64,000 nucleotides of DNA, from contig CAMRHE010000028.1 in assembly GCA_947044405.1 (NCBI GenBank), forward strand, positions 3,951,501 to 4,015,500, read 5' to 3'. A model generated the notes under the pieces. The model did no database searches. It had not been told where the DNA came from and saw nothing but the letters and a program-made list of their open reading frames with translations. This document shows, in pieces, positions 39,401-49,869 of the stretch. Every line of letters starts with the position of its first letter. The first letter of the stretch is position 1. The translations under genes were made by a program, and so were the position numbers. Source of the stretch: Leptodactylus fallax. Its lineage: Eukaryota > Chordata > Amphibia > Anura > Leptodactylidae.

Positions 39401-42400
39401 TCATAATGCTCACTTGTTTCATTTTAAGTGACTCTGACAGGAGATTAGAACCAGAGAGATGGCAGGAAAACGGGAACAGAAGGTAATGACCTCCAAACAC
39501 GGAAGCTTCAAAAACTATTAGAGGAAATGTGTAGAGAAATGACCTGTTTTTATGTTAAACATATTTTTTAATAATTTTTAATGATTTTGTAAAATTTTTC
39601 CATGTCAGTATTTATATAAAATTATAATAATAAAAAATTACTAGATCCTGCAATTTTTACTCTGACCACTAAGCATAATAATAGAAGGATAGTGGCCAAT
39701 TTTGTATGGGTTTTTTTTGCAGCAGTCTTCTAATTTACGTCACAGATAGTATTACAATAGAAGATAACACCTCTATAGATAACACCATGTTATTGCTTAT
39801 ATTTTACTCTTAATGACTCTGGTCACTAAGCCAAATAATATATTAAGACTTGCTGTTTTCTATAGAAGATTTCTTTGCAGCAGTCACCTCACTTACAGCA
39901 CACTGATGATCACAGCGATCATGTATATGTAGATAAGACGGAGAATTCACCAGTCACAATAGGTGATGTCACATCTTATCTACTCCCCTCTCTGCACAGG
40001 TCAAAGAGCAGGCCTAGAAAACTCTCCCATAGAAGTCAATAGGGTCTGCTCCGGAGAATTGTGTCTATGGACCATGGACCAAGAAGTCACAAACTATTTT
40101 AGGCTTTGTGGTAAGAGTTGGAAGTACAAGATTTTTTTTTTAAATAAAAAAAATAACCCACTAAAAATTAATAAAAAATTTGTTTAACATAAAAATGTGA
40201 TTTAAACAATAGGTCATTTCCTGACGGGAATTTCTCTTTAAATTCAACCAGTTTACCCTCTTCAGTCAGCTACGGTCCAACAGGGTTTCCTCCAGTTTAC
40301 CCTCCTTAGTTTCCAAAACTATATTGGCAAGTTATTTTACCCCGTGTGTGCTTTTGACAGAGGAATTAGACTGAGGACCCCCAGGGGTGACAGGGACTAA
40401 TGTGACATTTCTAAGGTTTTTCTTGCGCTGCGCCAGTTCTCTTGAATGCACTACACCAGATATTCAAGTTGATTCCCAATACCCACAGTTTTAAGTGTGC
40501 CCTAAAAACATGTTAAGGCTGTCTATCACACTCTATAATCTAACTCTTCTCCGTTCAATGGTAACTACCAGGTCAGAAGTATATGCTGGGGGACCAACAA
40601 CTAAGGGACCCATTTCCATGTGAGACCTAGGGGGCGATTAGTGATAACTATGGATGATGGGGGAATGTGGAAAACTGACTGCACCTCCATTACTATACTG
40701 TGACATCATAATACCTGCATGTGACATCACTGTAATTACTTTCTTCATATGCTGTGATTAGAGATGAGCGAATCGATTCTGCAGAAGTGGAATTCGATCC
40801 AAATTTCAGGAAATCTTCGATTCTCCATGATTCTGGATTTCCTGATGCTTCATGGTAACGAATATTTAGTAAGGACCTTTGTGACATCAGACGGTCACAA
40901 GATATTCTCTAGTGATGTGATTGGGTAGGCGTGTCTTTGCTTGTTAGCAGATCCTTCCACATGAATAAAACTCTGGAGAGAGAGAGACATGACCGCGGCA
41001 TCCAAGGGCTTCCGCCATTTTACCGCCCACCTTAGCTCTCTGTAGCCTGGAAATAGCTGTTTATTCGCAGCAAAGTAATTCAGATTGAAGCGAATTTTTT
41101 TTGGAACTTCGAATAGAACTTTTGAGAAATTCGCTCATCTCTAGCTGTGATGTCACAGTCTGAATAGTGATCTTTTTGTGTGTGTATTATCCCTGTACTG
41201 TGATGTCATGTGTTGTGCGCCTCCACAGAGCACCTATAGGAATGACGCAGTTATTACTATTATTTTATATTGGCTGCCGTAGTTAGTTTACATCCATTAA
41301 AGGGGTTTTCTGGACCCAAATTGATTTTTCATACTTATGATTTTACTCATCAGAATGTGTACTGTTGGGGTCCAAAACCCAGACCCCGCACATATCAGCC
41401 GTCGCAGCTGGTGGAGGGGCAGACTCCTATTAAAGTAATAGGAGCGTGTTGCAGTTCCCCAGAACCTCCACTATACAGTGGGTGGTGCTGCTCCGCACCT
41501 ATTACATGAACTGCATCCACTAGCAGCTTGTGACACCTGGAGGCCGCTACAACAGCTGATATGTGCGGGGTCCGGCTGTTGGACCCCACACTGATAAACC
41601 CAATTTGGGGCTGGAAAATCCTTTTAATTCCAGTGAAAAGCCCAACATGTTTTGTAAATCACTTCTCAGATCCGTCATCTGACAGATATTTTACATTTTT
41701 CTGCTGGATAAATATTACTCTTTGGGTTGTGGATTTACGTTTTGGTAATGGAGATGAGAGATTTGTCAGAGACTTGTAAAAACACGGCGGCGGCGGCTTC
41801 TGTTGGGAGGTTCTGTTATCGCCTTGTTTTGTTTCAGGCTGACATCATGGCTTCATTGTGAAAAGAAAAGTTACACATGGATTTAACCATTGAAGGGAGA
41901 GCTCTACGGCGACTTTTGGTCATGTGACGGTTACGGTAAAACCGCATGACCGTCACACAACCCGGGTTTTGATATAGGGAAAAGGTCAAAATGGTTGATT
42001 TTCTTGTGATTTTGTTTCATAGGGAAGCTGTAAAGGGAAGGTGTCGCAGTAAAATGACCAATTTTTGAAAGCAAATTTTATGTTAAAGATATTTTTAAAG
42101 AATTTTTGAGGTTTTTAAAAATTTCCCATATTATTATCTATATTTTCTTAAAAAAAATCCTAAATATTCTGCAGCCTGCGTAGGGACTGGTGACAGTCAG
42201 GTTATTCATCAATAAGGAACGGCGCAAAACAAAAAGTTCTAAAAATTTCTAAAATGATATGAAATACGGTTATTTACCAAACCAGACAGGTCAGGTGAGG
42301 TGACGGATCCTCTACAATAGGGAAGTCTTTCTAGATTAAAGGGATTAATGTGAATAAACCAAATATAATTAAAAGTTATGAAACTTTCCGATCTGCTTTG

Positions 42401-45400
42401 TGTGAATTATACAATGGTTAAAAAGAATGCGTTGCCAATTTTTTTTTATTTATAAAACTACATAATAAAATCTATCACTTTTTCTATGTTTTTATTGCCT
42501 GATTTTTTTTATTCTATTTTCTGTACATGATTATGGGGGCGGCCAACTTGCCTGAGCTTCTCCTTTGCTCTCTTAACAGCATTTAGTGATCTGCTTTACA
42601 GCACAATCATGGCCATAGACAGCAATAGACTGGATCCCACTCATTGAGGGGGCGGCCATCTTGCCTGAGCTTCTCCTTTGCTCTCTTAACAGCATTTAGT
42701 GATCTGCTTTACAGCACAATCGTGGCTATAGACAGCAATAGACTGGATCCGACTCATTGAGGTCTAGGGGAGAGTTTTCTAGACATGCTCTGTGCAGAGA
42801 GGAGGAGGAGATAAGCTGTGACATCATCTATTGTCAGCAGTGATGTAAAGATGGGTCAGTGGTGTTATCTATAGAGGTGTTATCTTCCAGTGTAATCCTG
42901 TCTGTGATGTAAAACACAGAGTAGATTTTTTTTAAATTTAGAATTCTTAAAAAATATGTACATTGTTGAGTTGTATAACATGACACAATGTATTTCTTTA
43001 TCAGATACCAGATATTGTTACTCTCAGCACATTATGGATGCATTGGGGGAAAGTTTGTCAGTGACTAAGAGCTGTTCGTCGCTGGATCTGTGCCTAAATA
43101 CAGCATGCAGAGAGTCCGGTCCTCAGGGTCACAAGGTATGAAATGACATTCACCTACACTAATTCTCTGCTCATTCATGGCCGATGGTCTGAGATAATAT
43201 AAGATACTTTGTAATATATCTGAGGAAAACACTTCTATCTCCTGTCTGCTATAATACTCAATTCACTGCTCAGTCCCACTCAAGACAGGCTGCAGTTTAT
43301 AGAAGTCTGTGAAGAGGGAAAGGGGGAGGAGGAAGAGGAGTGAATAAGCAAGTGAGAAGCAAAGAGACCTCCAGGGGCAAACACAGTAACATTTCTGTCA
43401 TCTATTCACATCTATATGGCTCAATCCCTCTAAAACCTGATGAAAAACTGCTAGAAATCTGATATAAAAGTGCTAAAAATCTGCTAAACCCTTACTGTGC
43501 TGTGTCTGTTGTTTCTCTCTTACCTGGCTCCTCCCCTCTCCATAGACTTCTATGTTAACTGATCAGTCTGTGAGTCTTCAGTGTACATGGATCTGGCAGT
43601 GAATGGGGCAGTTTAGCAGGCAGACGATCTGATAGTACCGTGTTTCCCCGAAAATAAGACACCCCCCGAAAGTAAGGCATAGGAGAGGTTTCGGAGAATT
43701 GCCTAATATAAGGCATCCCCCCGAAAGTAAGGCGTATGTTCCCGAACAGAACATACGGTATATACGATATGTGAGGCCGCGGGAGAACCCCACAATCTCT
43801 GCTATCATTATACTCCGGGGTCTTTTTAGACCCCGGAGCATAATAATCGGCGGCCCAGGGGAGGTGAGCGAACATAAAAAACTATGTACTTACCTGTCCT
43901 ACGCTTCTCCAGGCTTCGGGCCTGTTTGGTGACGTCGCAGACGTCAGCGGACGTCATTTTGCGTCGCGACGCCGGCCGGATCATGTGACGCGGCCTGGTC
44001 TAACAGTGAAGAAGGCTGGAGTAGCGCACGGGCATGCACCAGAGCGAGGAACGGGTAAGCAACGTTGTTTTTTTATGTTTCTATCCTCCCCTGGGTCTCC
44101 GATCATTATACTCTGGGGTCTGAAAAGACCCCACAGTATAATAATTGTTCATGGGTGGTCCACTATGGGGCAAACTACTGTGTGCAGGGGCCACTATGGG
44201 GAATGATACTGTGTGCAGGGGCCACTATGGGACATGATACTGTGTGCAGGGGCCACTATGGGACATGATACTGTGTGCAGGGGCCACTATGGGATATGAT
44301 ACTGTGTGCAGGGAAATTAATGGTTTGGATTGTTATGATGATGTCCTAGAAGATGATGACATAACTGTCATTGAATAAATTTTACTTTCTATTCGTACCG
44401 TAAATATTGGTAAATGTACCATACTGTTAATTGTTGTACATGGAAATAATGGTACGGTAGTAAGAAATTCTTGATAGGATTCACAGTTTGTCTGGTTATG
44501 CTGGTTTGTGATGACAACTACATTACCGTACAGTACCGTATATAATAAATGTTCATTTTTTTGTTCAGCAATAAATGTGAATTCTTCTTCATTGAAAAAA
44601 AAAATAAGACATCCCCTGAAAATAAGACACAGCACATCTTTGGGAGCAAAAATTAATATAAGACGCTGTCTTATTTTCGGGGAAACAGGGTAGCAGATAG
44701 AGACACTTTCCTCTGATACCATATATTACAAAGTTTTTTGCATTTACCTGAACCATGCATCTATAAAACAAAAATTGGATCAAGTGTTAAGCTGTAAAGG
44801 GGTTGTTAGGATTGACCATCAATATCAGACGAGGGGAAAAGACATCTTCATACCCTAGAGTATAATAAGCAGAGGCCCAGGGCTGGTGAGGAAATATCAC
44901 AAGAAGCGATATTCACCTTCTTTACCTCTCCTGGGCTCCATTTTGGCATCCAGTTCTCCCTTGTGGTCCTTGTCTGACCTCTTCTGGCCTTCTGGGTGAC
45001 ATCACAGTCTCTGGAGGATCACTGAGGTTTGTGATTGGGTCTCAGCAGGATAACATTATGACACTTTAACATGAGCGTTATGATGTTGGCACACTCCAAG
45101 TGACCACTGAGGCCCAATCACCAGTTGTCAGGGCCTGTAATGTCACCCAAGAGGCTGGAAGAGGCCTGAAAAAGGAACCAAAGGGAGCCCAGGAGAGGTG
45201 AGGGAAGGTGAGTAAGTGTTTTTTATGTTTCTGGGCCTCCACTTATTATACTTTGGGTCTGCAGAGGCTTTGGAGTATAATAGTCATGTGTGGTTTGTGA
45301 ACCCTGAAAGTTTCAGATTTGGGTCGAACCCAAAACTTTTGCAATATTCTGGAACCGATTTGCTCCTCTCTATTGAAGCTTTGTGGAAATTCACGTCCCT

Positions 45401-45701
45401 GTAGGTTTCCTCCTGTAGTAATCCCAGTACTAGGGTATAGAAGACAATCGCAACGTATACAATTCCCTAATCATCCTTGGTTGTACATTTTATGCGTGTA
45501 TTATTAACCCTTCTCCTCCTGTTCCTCTAGATCTGCACTTCATGCTGCGAAGGAAATATCTGTAACATGGCTGTACCCAGGAACGAAACAGATTCTGTTT
45601 TTGTAACAACGTCCCCCCTGAATCACTCCCAGAGACATTCCCCCCATAGCGCCACCTACCTGCTATGCTTATTATTCACTATATGGCTTTTATTAACGTA
45701 G
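30335..45701 (+). CDS. LYPD6: LYPD6, complete coding sequence in four exons
   Basis: Joining 30335-30452, 32725-32823, 43005-43135 and 45531-45701 gives 519 nt, or 172 residues plus stop, close to the 171 residues of human LYPD6. Residues 1-25 are a hydrophobic signal peptide. Residues 49-128 form a Ly6/uPAR (LU) domain with Cys at 49, 52, 61, 70, 77, 96, 102, 107, 118, 121, 122 and 127, ending in the family CC-x4-CN signature. Possible N-glycosylation sites are N134 (NET) and N147 (NHS). The C-terminus (about 157-171) is hydrophobic, as expected for a GPI-anchor signal. Known of the family: LYPD6 is a cell-surface GPI protein that enhances Wnt/beta-catenin signalling through LRP6 and can modulate nicotinic receptors. 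It matches LYPD6 rather than LYPD6B through the [14 protein letters not shown] and CNRWAPD segments. Position 88-90 reads E-S-L where human has N-S-I. All introns have GT-AG ends and phases agree. Confidence 0.96.
30954..31064. mobile_element. Short inverted-repeat MITE
   Basis: CTAAGGTTGTATTCACATGTG faces ACAATGTGAATACGGTCTTA, about 110 bp apart, in the LYPD6 intron after the first coding exon. Confidence 0.5.
31205..31540. mobile_element. MITE related to 46299-46474
   Basis: Begins AAAGGGGCTCATTCGGACAA and contains GCAGCTCAGTCCCATTCAAA and GGGGCTGAGCTGCAATACCA. The right end is not clear. Confidence 0.5.
32725..32823 (+). CDS. LYPD6: LYPD6 second coding exon (start of LU domain)
   Basis: Flanked by acceptor TTTTTATAG and donor G|GTGAGT. 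The 99-nt exon finishes codon 40 and encodes residues 41-72 plus the first base of codon 73, including Cys49, 52, 61 and 70. The segment is almost identical to human LYPD6. Phase 1 at both ends, so it is symmetrical: skipping it would keep the frame but remove the first LU loop. Confidence 0.96.
32824..35299. other. LYPD6 intron, proximal part
   Basis: Unique-looking near the donor, a C-rich patch at 32970-33010, and an element-like GGCGGCTTTCATACTAACAA start at 34087. No exon signals with coding support. Confidence 0.5.
35300..36888 (+). repeat. 49-bp minisatellite, about 32 units
   Basis: GGTTCTGGTGACACTAACCT... with CTATCTATCTGCAGGGCTGG in each unit, phase exactly 49 bp (for example 35340, 35389, 35438). 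It lies in the 10.2-kb LYPD6 intron. Variants cluster: GTGACCC units are confined to the last third. Confidence 0.95.
36889..37777. other. LYPD6 intron between two minisatellites
   Basis: Mostly unique-looking (37230-37440 is repeat-free), with a TTAAAGGGGTTTTCCCATGA element end at 37463. Confidence 0.45.
37778..38605 (+). repeat. 63-bp minisatellite, about 13 units
   Basis: CAGCCATGATGTCCTTATTG... CTTCTCATACATGTAGTGTC, 63 bp per unit. 63 is divisible by three, so a frame of about 159 codons stays open by chance. A solo LTR splits the array; a last partial unit is at 38830-38868. Confidence 0.95.
38606..38829 (-). mobile_element. Solo LTR inside a minisatellite
   Basis: A 224-bp insertion has LTR-type TG...CA ends and is bounded by the 5-bp duplication GCCAT (38601-38605 and 38830-38834). 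The 63-bp minisatellite resumes directly after it. On the minus strand there is AATAAA (GGAATAAAGCGTTCTG) about three quarters along, as in an LTR R region, so the orientation is probably minus. No internal retroelement sequence remains. Confidence 0.82.
38870..39519. other. LYPD6 intron, unique-looking
   Basis: 39120-39400 lacks repeats, with CAGTAATTAATCAGCGCACA; a 90-codon frame there is not recognisable. Candidate regulatory DNA only. Confidence 0.35.
39520..40237. mobile_element. TTAA-family element, full-length copy in LYPD6 intron
   Basis: Left end GAGGAAATGTGTAGAGAAAT (decayed), right end ends GGAATTTCTC before TTAA at 40238-40241. The interior shares the CTCTGACCACTAAGC and CTAGAAAACTCTCCCATAG blocks with copy 1. 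Confidence 0.7.
40759..41143. mobile_element. hAT-type MITE with perfect 8-bp target duplication
   Basis: Terminal inverted repeats TAGAGATGAGCGAA / TTCGCTCATCTCTA are exact, and GCTGTGAT is duplicated at 40751-40758 and 41144-41151. An 8-bp duplication is the hallmark of hAT insertion. The 385-bp body has no transposase. It lies in LYPD6 intron sequence. Confidence 0.88.
41301..41623. mobile_element. TTAA-flanked MITE
   Basis: TTAA at 41297-41300 and 41624-41627. The ends AGGGGTTTTCTGGACCCAAA and TTTGGGGCTGGAAAATCC are rough inverted repeats. Related ends appear near 55745-55840 and 61900-61962. Confidence 0.65.
42031..42958. mobile_element. TTAA-family element next to LYPD6 exon at 43005
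   Basis: Left end TAAAGGGAAGGTGTCGCAG. The interior holds a tandem duplication of about 115 bp (42535-42765) containing CTTGCCTGAGCTTCTCCTTT twice. The right end is worn and stops about 45 bp before the exon, near its acceptor tract. Confidence 0.65.
43005..43135 (+). CDS. LYPD6: LYPD6 third coding exon (LU loops 2-3)
   Basis: Acceptor TATTTCTTTATCAG, donor AAG|GTATGA. Its 131 nt complete codon 73 and encode residues 74-116 with Cys77, 96, 102 and 107. Residues 88-90 are E-S-L, the place of the human NxI motif. The upstream intron is about 10.2 kb and packed with tandem arrays and transposons; a palindromic element ends only about 45 bp before this exon. Confidence 0.95.
43637..44691. mobile_element. 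Composite DNA-transposon-like element
   Basis: Inverted termini ACCGTGTTTCCCCGAAAATA and, at the right, TTTTCGGGGAAACAGGGTA. The interior has an inverted pair of TATACTCCGGGGTC / GACCCCACAGTATAATAA modules (about 43808-43845 and 44108-44145) and a five-unit 31-bp tandem array. No transposase. It lies in the last LYPD6 intron. Confidence 0.65.
44165..44312 (+). repeat. 31-bp tandem repeat, about five units
   Basis: GGGGCCACTATGGGACATGA...CTGTGTGCA repeats every 31 bp inside the 43637-44691 element. The first unit is the most divergent. Confidence 0.85.
44805..45380. mobile_element. Decayed hAT-like element in LYPD6 intron
   Basis: Contains paired CTAGAGTATAATAAGCAG and CTTTGGAGTATAATAGTCA modules in inverse arrangement and ends ACCGATTTGCTCCTCTCTA. 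It lies 150 bp before the last LYPD6 exon. Confidence 0.5.
45531..45701 (+). CDS. LYPD6: LYPD6 last coding exon (LU end and GPI signal)
   Basis: A long pyrimidine tract and TTCCTCTAG precede the exon. It encodes residues 117-172 and the stop TAG at 45699-45701: [12 protein letters not shown], two NxT/S sites, then a Ser/His-rich spacer and a hydrophobic tail. The tail is less conserved than the LU core, as is usual for GPI signals. The final LU cysteines (118, 121, 122, 127) are all present. Confidence 0.95.
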   Translation: MCTSCCEGNICNMAVPRNETDSVFVTTSPLNHSQRHSPHSATYLLCLLFTIWLLLT

Positions 45702-46298
45702 AACTGATCGGTACCACAGATGTGTACATAGGTTTTATTTATGTGACCTCCGCAGCTCTGTAAGTTTGTATATATATCTATATATATTGTATATAATTAT
45801 TTTATATGCTTTGATACGCCAGAACAAATGTATTATGATGCAGTTATATAATATATATCAGGGTCTTGCTGGAGACCTGGACGGTTCGGGCTCATGTATG
45901 AAAGTGGAGCTTTTACCTACAGTAACGTATCAGATTCCAGCTTACAGCGATGGTTGGGTGTCACGCTCCTCTTTTTGTTTGTGTTTTTTTAACCTATGGC
46001 CCTTTAAGGAGTGTAAATGTAACAAACGCTTATTCCTAATGTAATGAAACGTCACACAAAGTTCCAACATGTCTGCTTGCTGTCAGTGAAAGATCTTTGG
46101 TTACATTCAGTGACTATAAAGGTAATTTTGGGGCATCTGCATACAATGGGGCCACCCTCAAATGTCCCAAAATTTGGGATTTGAATGATGGGGGGGCTAT
46201 GCGATATAACAAGCTAAGTAGCGCAGGATTGGGATGGATTTTTAACCTCTAAATGCGCATTCACTGACTGCCGGCCGGCAGAGATGGTAAGTGATTAA

Positions 46299-46474
46299 AG
46301 GGGTTGCCCAGGACTATGATATTGAGCTCTCCGCCATCTTCTCAGACCAGTGACATTGGTCATAGGGCCATGCCGCAGCTCAGTCCTATTCAAATCAATG
46401 GGGCTGAGCTGCAATACCAAGCACAGCCAGTATACAACGTATGGCAATGTGTATCATAGTTCTGGACACCCTCT
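46299..46474. mobile_element. TTAA-flanked MITE
   Basis: TTAA at 46295-46298 and 46475-46478; ends AGGGGTTGCCCAGGACTA and TAGTTCTGGACACCCTC are inverted. It shares CAATGGGGCTGAGCTGCAAT with copies near 31390 and 46510. Confidence 0.7.
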
Positions 46475-46682
46475 TTAATTGGCCTGTTTGCAGCTCAGTC
46501 CCATTCAAATGAATGGGGCTGAGCTGTAATACCAAGCACAGCCACTATATAATGCTTGGCGCTGTGTTTGGTAGGTAGAGAAGAAGCGTTACTGCATAAA
46601 TGTCTTATTATTGAGTTTAATGTATATACAGAAAGATCTTAAGCTCCCTCTAGTGGAGGTTATTGACAGAATGGTATATTAA

Positions 46683-46892
46683 AGGGGTTTTCCAAGAGTT
46701 AAATATTGATGACCTGTGTTTAGGATAGGTCATCAGTATCTGATCACTGGGGTCCAACACCCAGGTCCACCTCTTCACTCAATACCAAGCACAGCACCAC
46801 ACATTGCATAGTGGCTGTGTTTGGTATTACAGCTCAGCCACATTCACTTGAATGATGGGTGATCAATATTTAACTCTTGGAAAACCCTTCAA
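46683..46892. mobile_element. TTAA-flanked palindromic MITE
   Basis: TTAA at 46679-46682; ends AGGGGTTTTCCAAGAGTTAA and TTAACTCTTGGAAAACCCTT are near-perfect inverted repeats. The body contains GATAGGTCATCAGTATCTGA, a motif I know as common in frog genomes. Confidence 0.75.
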
Positions 46893-47423
46893 TCCTAGGC
46901 TGATGCTGGGGATTTGGAACTCTGTATCAGAAAATGAAGCGCTAATTGTTATAATGATGTCTTAAGCGTTATGTCAGCACAGAAAATGGTGTTAAAAGGT
47001 GGACTTCCCCTTTAAGTATTGCTATTTAATAAGAATTGATATAGATGGAAGTTATAGATAAACTTCTCGGTCTGACGTGCCAAGTACACTTATGTCTTAG
47101 TATTTCTCATTCTTTGAAGCCCAATTATCCAACCAAGCTTTTATGCACTTAAAAATGAGCTCCACTTTACAGCGGGACCTCCGCCCATTGTACTACACCC
47201 CTATTAAAGCTAATATCCACCACTCTGATTTTAGGCTCAGATGAATTTAATTATCTCTCCATACAGAGGAGCTTCAATTCTCTCAGTTGGTAAATAATAA
47301 AATTCCTGCTGCCACCACTAGGGGAGCTCACAGCACACAGAGCTGCACAGCTAGCATTGAACTGAATGTGTATGCAGTGAGCTCCCCCTAGTGTTGGCCA
47401 CTGGATGCCACTATACGCCAAGT

Positions 47424-47535
47424 AGAGATGAACGAACCAGTTAATAAAGGATTGGATTTGTTAGAAATTTTCTAAAAATATCGGGTTTGGCTGAATGTGA
47501 AATTTTTGGGGTTTGCCAGCCATGAATCATTTTTA
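47424..47535. mobile_element. hAT-like terminus
   Basis: TAGAGATGAACGAACCAG begins a fragment with GGGTTTGGCTGAATG and GGGGTTTGCCAGCCATGA. Only one end is seen. Confidence 0.5.
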
Positions 47536-48254
47536 TACTGTGGTCTCCATCTCGTCATGTCTTCAGCATATGCTTATCTAGTCTGATATAGTGGAGTCAG
47601 CGGACTCTTCAATTACCCAGAAACTGGCTGCAAAGAGTGTCTCCCGTTCTGGAGGACCCAGCACGTGTGTGCATTACATGGACAGCCCATTGGTTTCAAA
47701 ACCAACTGTGCAATTCTTCACTTCCCCAGTGGTGGCACTACAGGAGAATTGATCACTTGCTGTTACATTCTCCTATAGATTGTAGCTGATCACTGGGGGT
47801 CTCAGCAGTGCGGTGACCTGTGATCGACTTATTACTGGAGGACCTTTCTAATACAATTTGTGTGCCTAAACCAGACAACCTCCTTGTCCACCATGTCCGT
47901 ACTCCGCCAGCCTGGAACAGTCATAGCCGCAGAATATACAATATACTGCACACATATGTGATATGTGTGCGGCTCTAGACTCTCTCCGTGTATACCACTC
48001 CTATACATTGTATTATGGGCTTCCCTATATTGTGGCTATCCATACATGGTATTATTTTTATTCTCATGTAGAGATATTTATTGATGTATAACTGTATATA
48101 TTGTATAGCTTTGTACTTTTGTTACATCTCCTGCGTGTAAACTAGTGGTCGCAATGTAATATATATCATAAAATATCATCTATGTTTAATGTAGATGCTT
48201 TATGGTAAATCGAGCACTGGATATGTGAGACATATTGTATGCTTCTATGTGGGC

Positions 48255-48260
48255 AATAAA
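48255..48260 (+). terminator. Candidate LYPD6 polyadenylation signal
   Basis: AATAAA in the context GGGCAATAAAACATAG, about 2.55 kb after the LYPD6 stop and just before low-complexity DNA. Chosen by position and hexamer only. Confidence 0.4.
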
Positions 48261-48294
48261 ACATAGTGCTGAACCCCTGCCATATCCTGGATTT

Positions 48295-48297
<3 letters not shown>

Positions 48298-48349
<52 letters not shown>

Positions 48350-48393
48350 CATATCTATCTATCTATCTTCTATCAATATGTATCTATCATCTC

Positions 48394-48431
<38 letters not shown>

Positions 48432-48524
48432 ATATCTATCTATCTATCTATCTATCAATCTCTCTTTTCCTATTTTTCCTTATGTATCTATCTCTTCTAT
48501 CTATCTATCTATCTATCTATCCCA

Positions 48525-48566
<42 letters not shown>

Positions 48567-48567
48567 C
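48298..48567 (+). repeat. CTAT microsatellite beyond LYPD6 end
   Basis: Interrupted (CTAT)n beginning 38 bp after the candidate polyA signal. It is the strand opposite of the GATA tracts at 5 and 10 kb. Confidence 0.95.
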
Positions 48568-48569
48568 AA

Positions 48570-49868
48570 TATCTGTATACAAGGCTATATATATGACCAG
48601 CCCTTGATTTTGCTGATGATATCACTTTAAGAAACCTTTTCCTCCGTTTCAGTTTTGTCTATGAAGGAGATTATGAAATGTTCATTGTTGTTGAGAACCA
48701 GAAATTCTTCTTTGACTTCAGAAGTCTAACAATAAGTGACAGCTAAAAGGCTGCGCAGTGGAAGTCACCGATTATTGGATTAATGGCGGGTTATTTCCAG
48801 GATCTTAAAGTCACTATTTCCTAAAGTGAAGCTTTTGATCCAAATCCACTTGATGTAAAATAACCCCAGCCATAGCGGCACTTGTTGTTTTTCATTTTTG
48901 ATGTGGCCAATCTATTACCAAACCAGGGGCCCAGTGTTCACAATTCGGGGCCCATTCACACCACTGTTACATTGTACTAGTATAATTTATGCATCTTCCA
49001 TTCATAGCAATGGGACTTGACCTTTCCAATCAGTCTGGGCAACATAACCTTCTCCTGGAGAGTGGACCACAGACTCTTATGGTTCCTTTAAATGCCCCGA
49101 AGGCCATTCCTTCTCTACATATGGTGTAATCTGATGTTTTATAAGCTGGCCGACTTTCAATGAGAAGACCGTCTGACCTGTTATTGTGGATTCATAGGTG
49201 GCAGTGACTTGTGGGGTTCAGACCTCCTGAAATTCCTCTACAGATGATCTTAAATCTTCTATTTTGGTTATAAGTTCTTAATATTTTCCATTTTTAACCT
49301 TGGACCTTAAAAATTCTGCAATGAAAAATTCATCTGGAAGTGATTTTGGGGCTATTAGACATCAAATTAACTGAAAGAAACACAAAATGAGAAAATTTTC
49401 AACAAATTCCAACAATTCAGTTTAGATCTTCCTCCCTTTTTATCCTATTCTGTCTCATACTGGAATCCAAACTAAATCATTTTTAATTCATGCCCATGAA
49501 GATAAGAAATTTTCACAAATCATAAATCTCAGATCGTCTTTGTTTCCAGGCTGTAAGGCAACTGGCTGCAGCAGGAGATCTCCCCCACTACACTGTCTGC
49601 AATAGGAGACCAGTAATCCTAAACTTCATCTGAACATGGAGGGGCATGGAAAGTTATTAACCCCTCTGTTCTTTGCAAGATCTTTACATGACTGCCTGTT
49701 AGAAGAACTTGTACTAAATAAGTTGTCCACGCTCTAAAATGTTATGATAGAAGTTTCCCAGGTCCACATCTATGGGCTATGAGTACACAGCAAGCCTTGG
49801 TCTTGGCATCCATCCCCTGGGGTTACCATTAGACCTGTGAAATGGAAGGGCTTGCCTAAGATTGTTTT
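48570..49868. other. Intergenic, no feature recognised
   Basis: AT-rich sequence downstream of LYPD6; no repeat ends or coding frames stood out. Confidence 0.45.
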
Positions 49869-49869
49869 G

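Larger units (their letters stand above)
45702..48280 (+). other. LYPD6: Probable LYPD6 3' UTR
   Basis: After the stop codon the sequence is AT-rich and in part unique, with two TTAA-flanked elements (46299-46474 and 46683-46892) inside it. The last 200 nt before an AATAAA at 48255-48260 look unique, and a CTAT microsatellite begins just beyond. Human LYPD6 also has a long 3' UTR. Another AATAAA-like site near 47294 could give a shorter transcript. Confidence 0.45.

Noticed and set aside
48235..48630. 131-codon Ile/Tyr/Ser-rich frame
   Set aside because: Direct translation of a CTAT microsatellite. The same applies to the minus-strand frames at 4975-5172 and 10140-10334.
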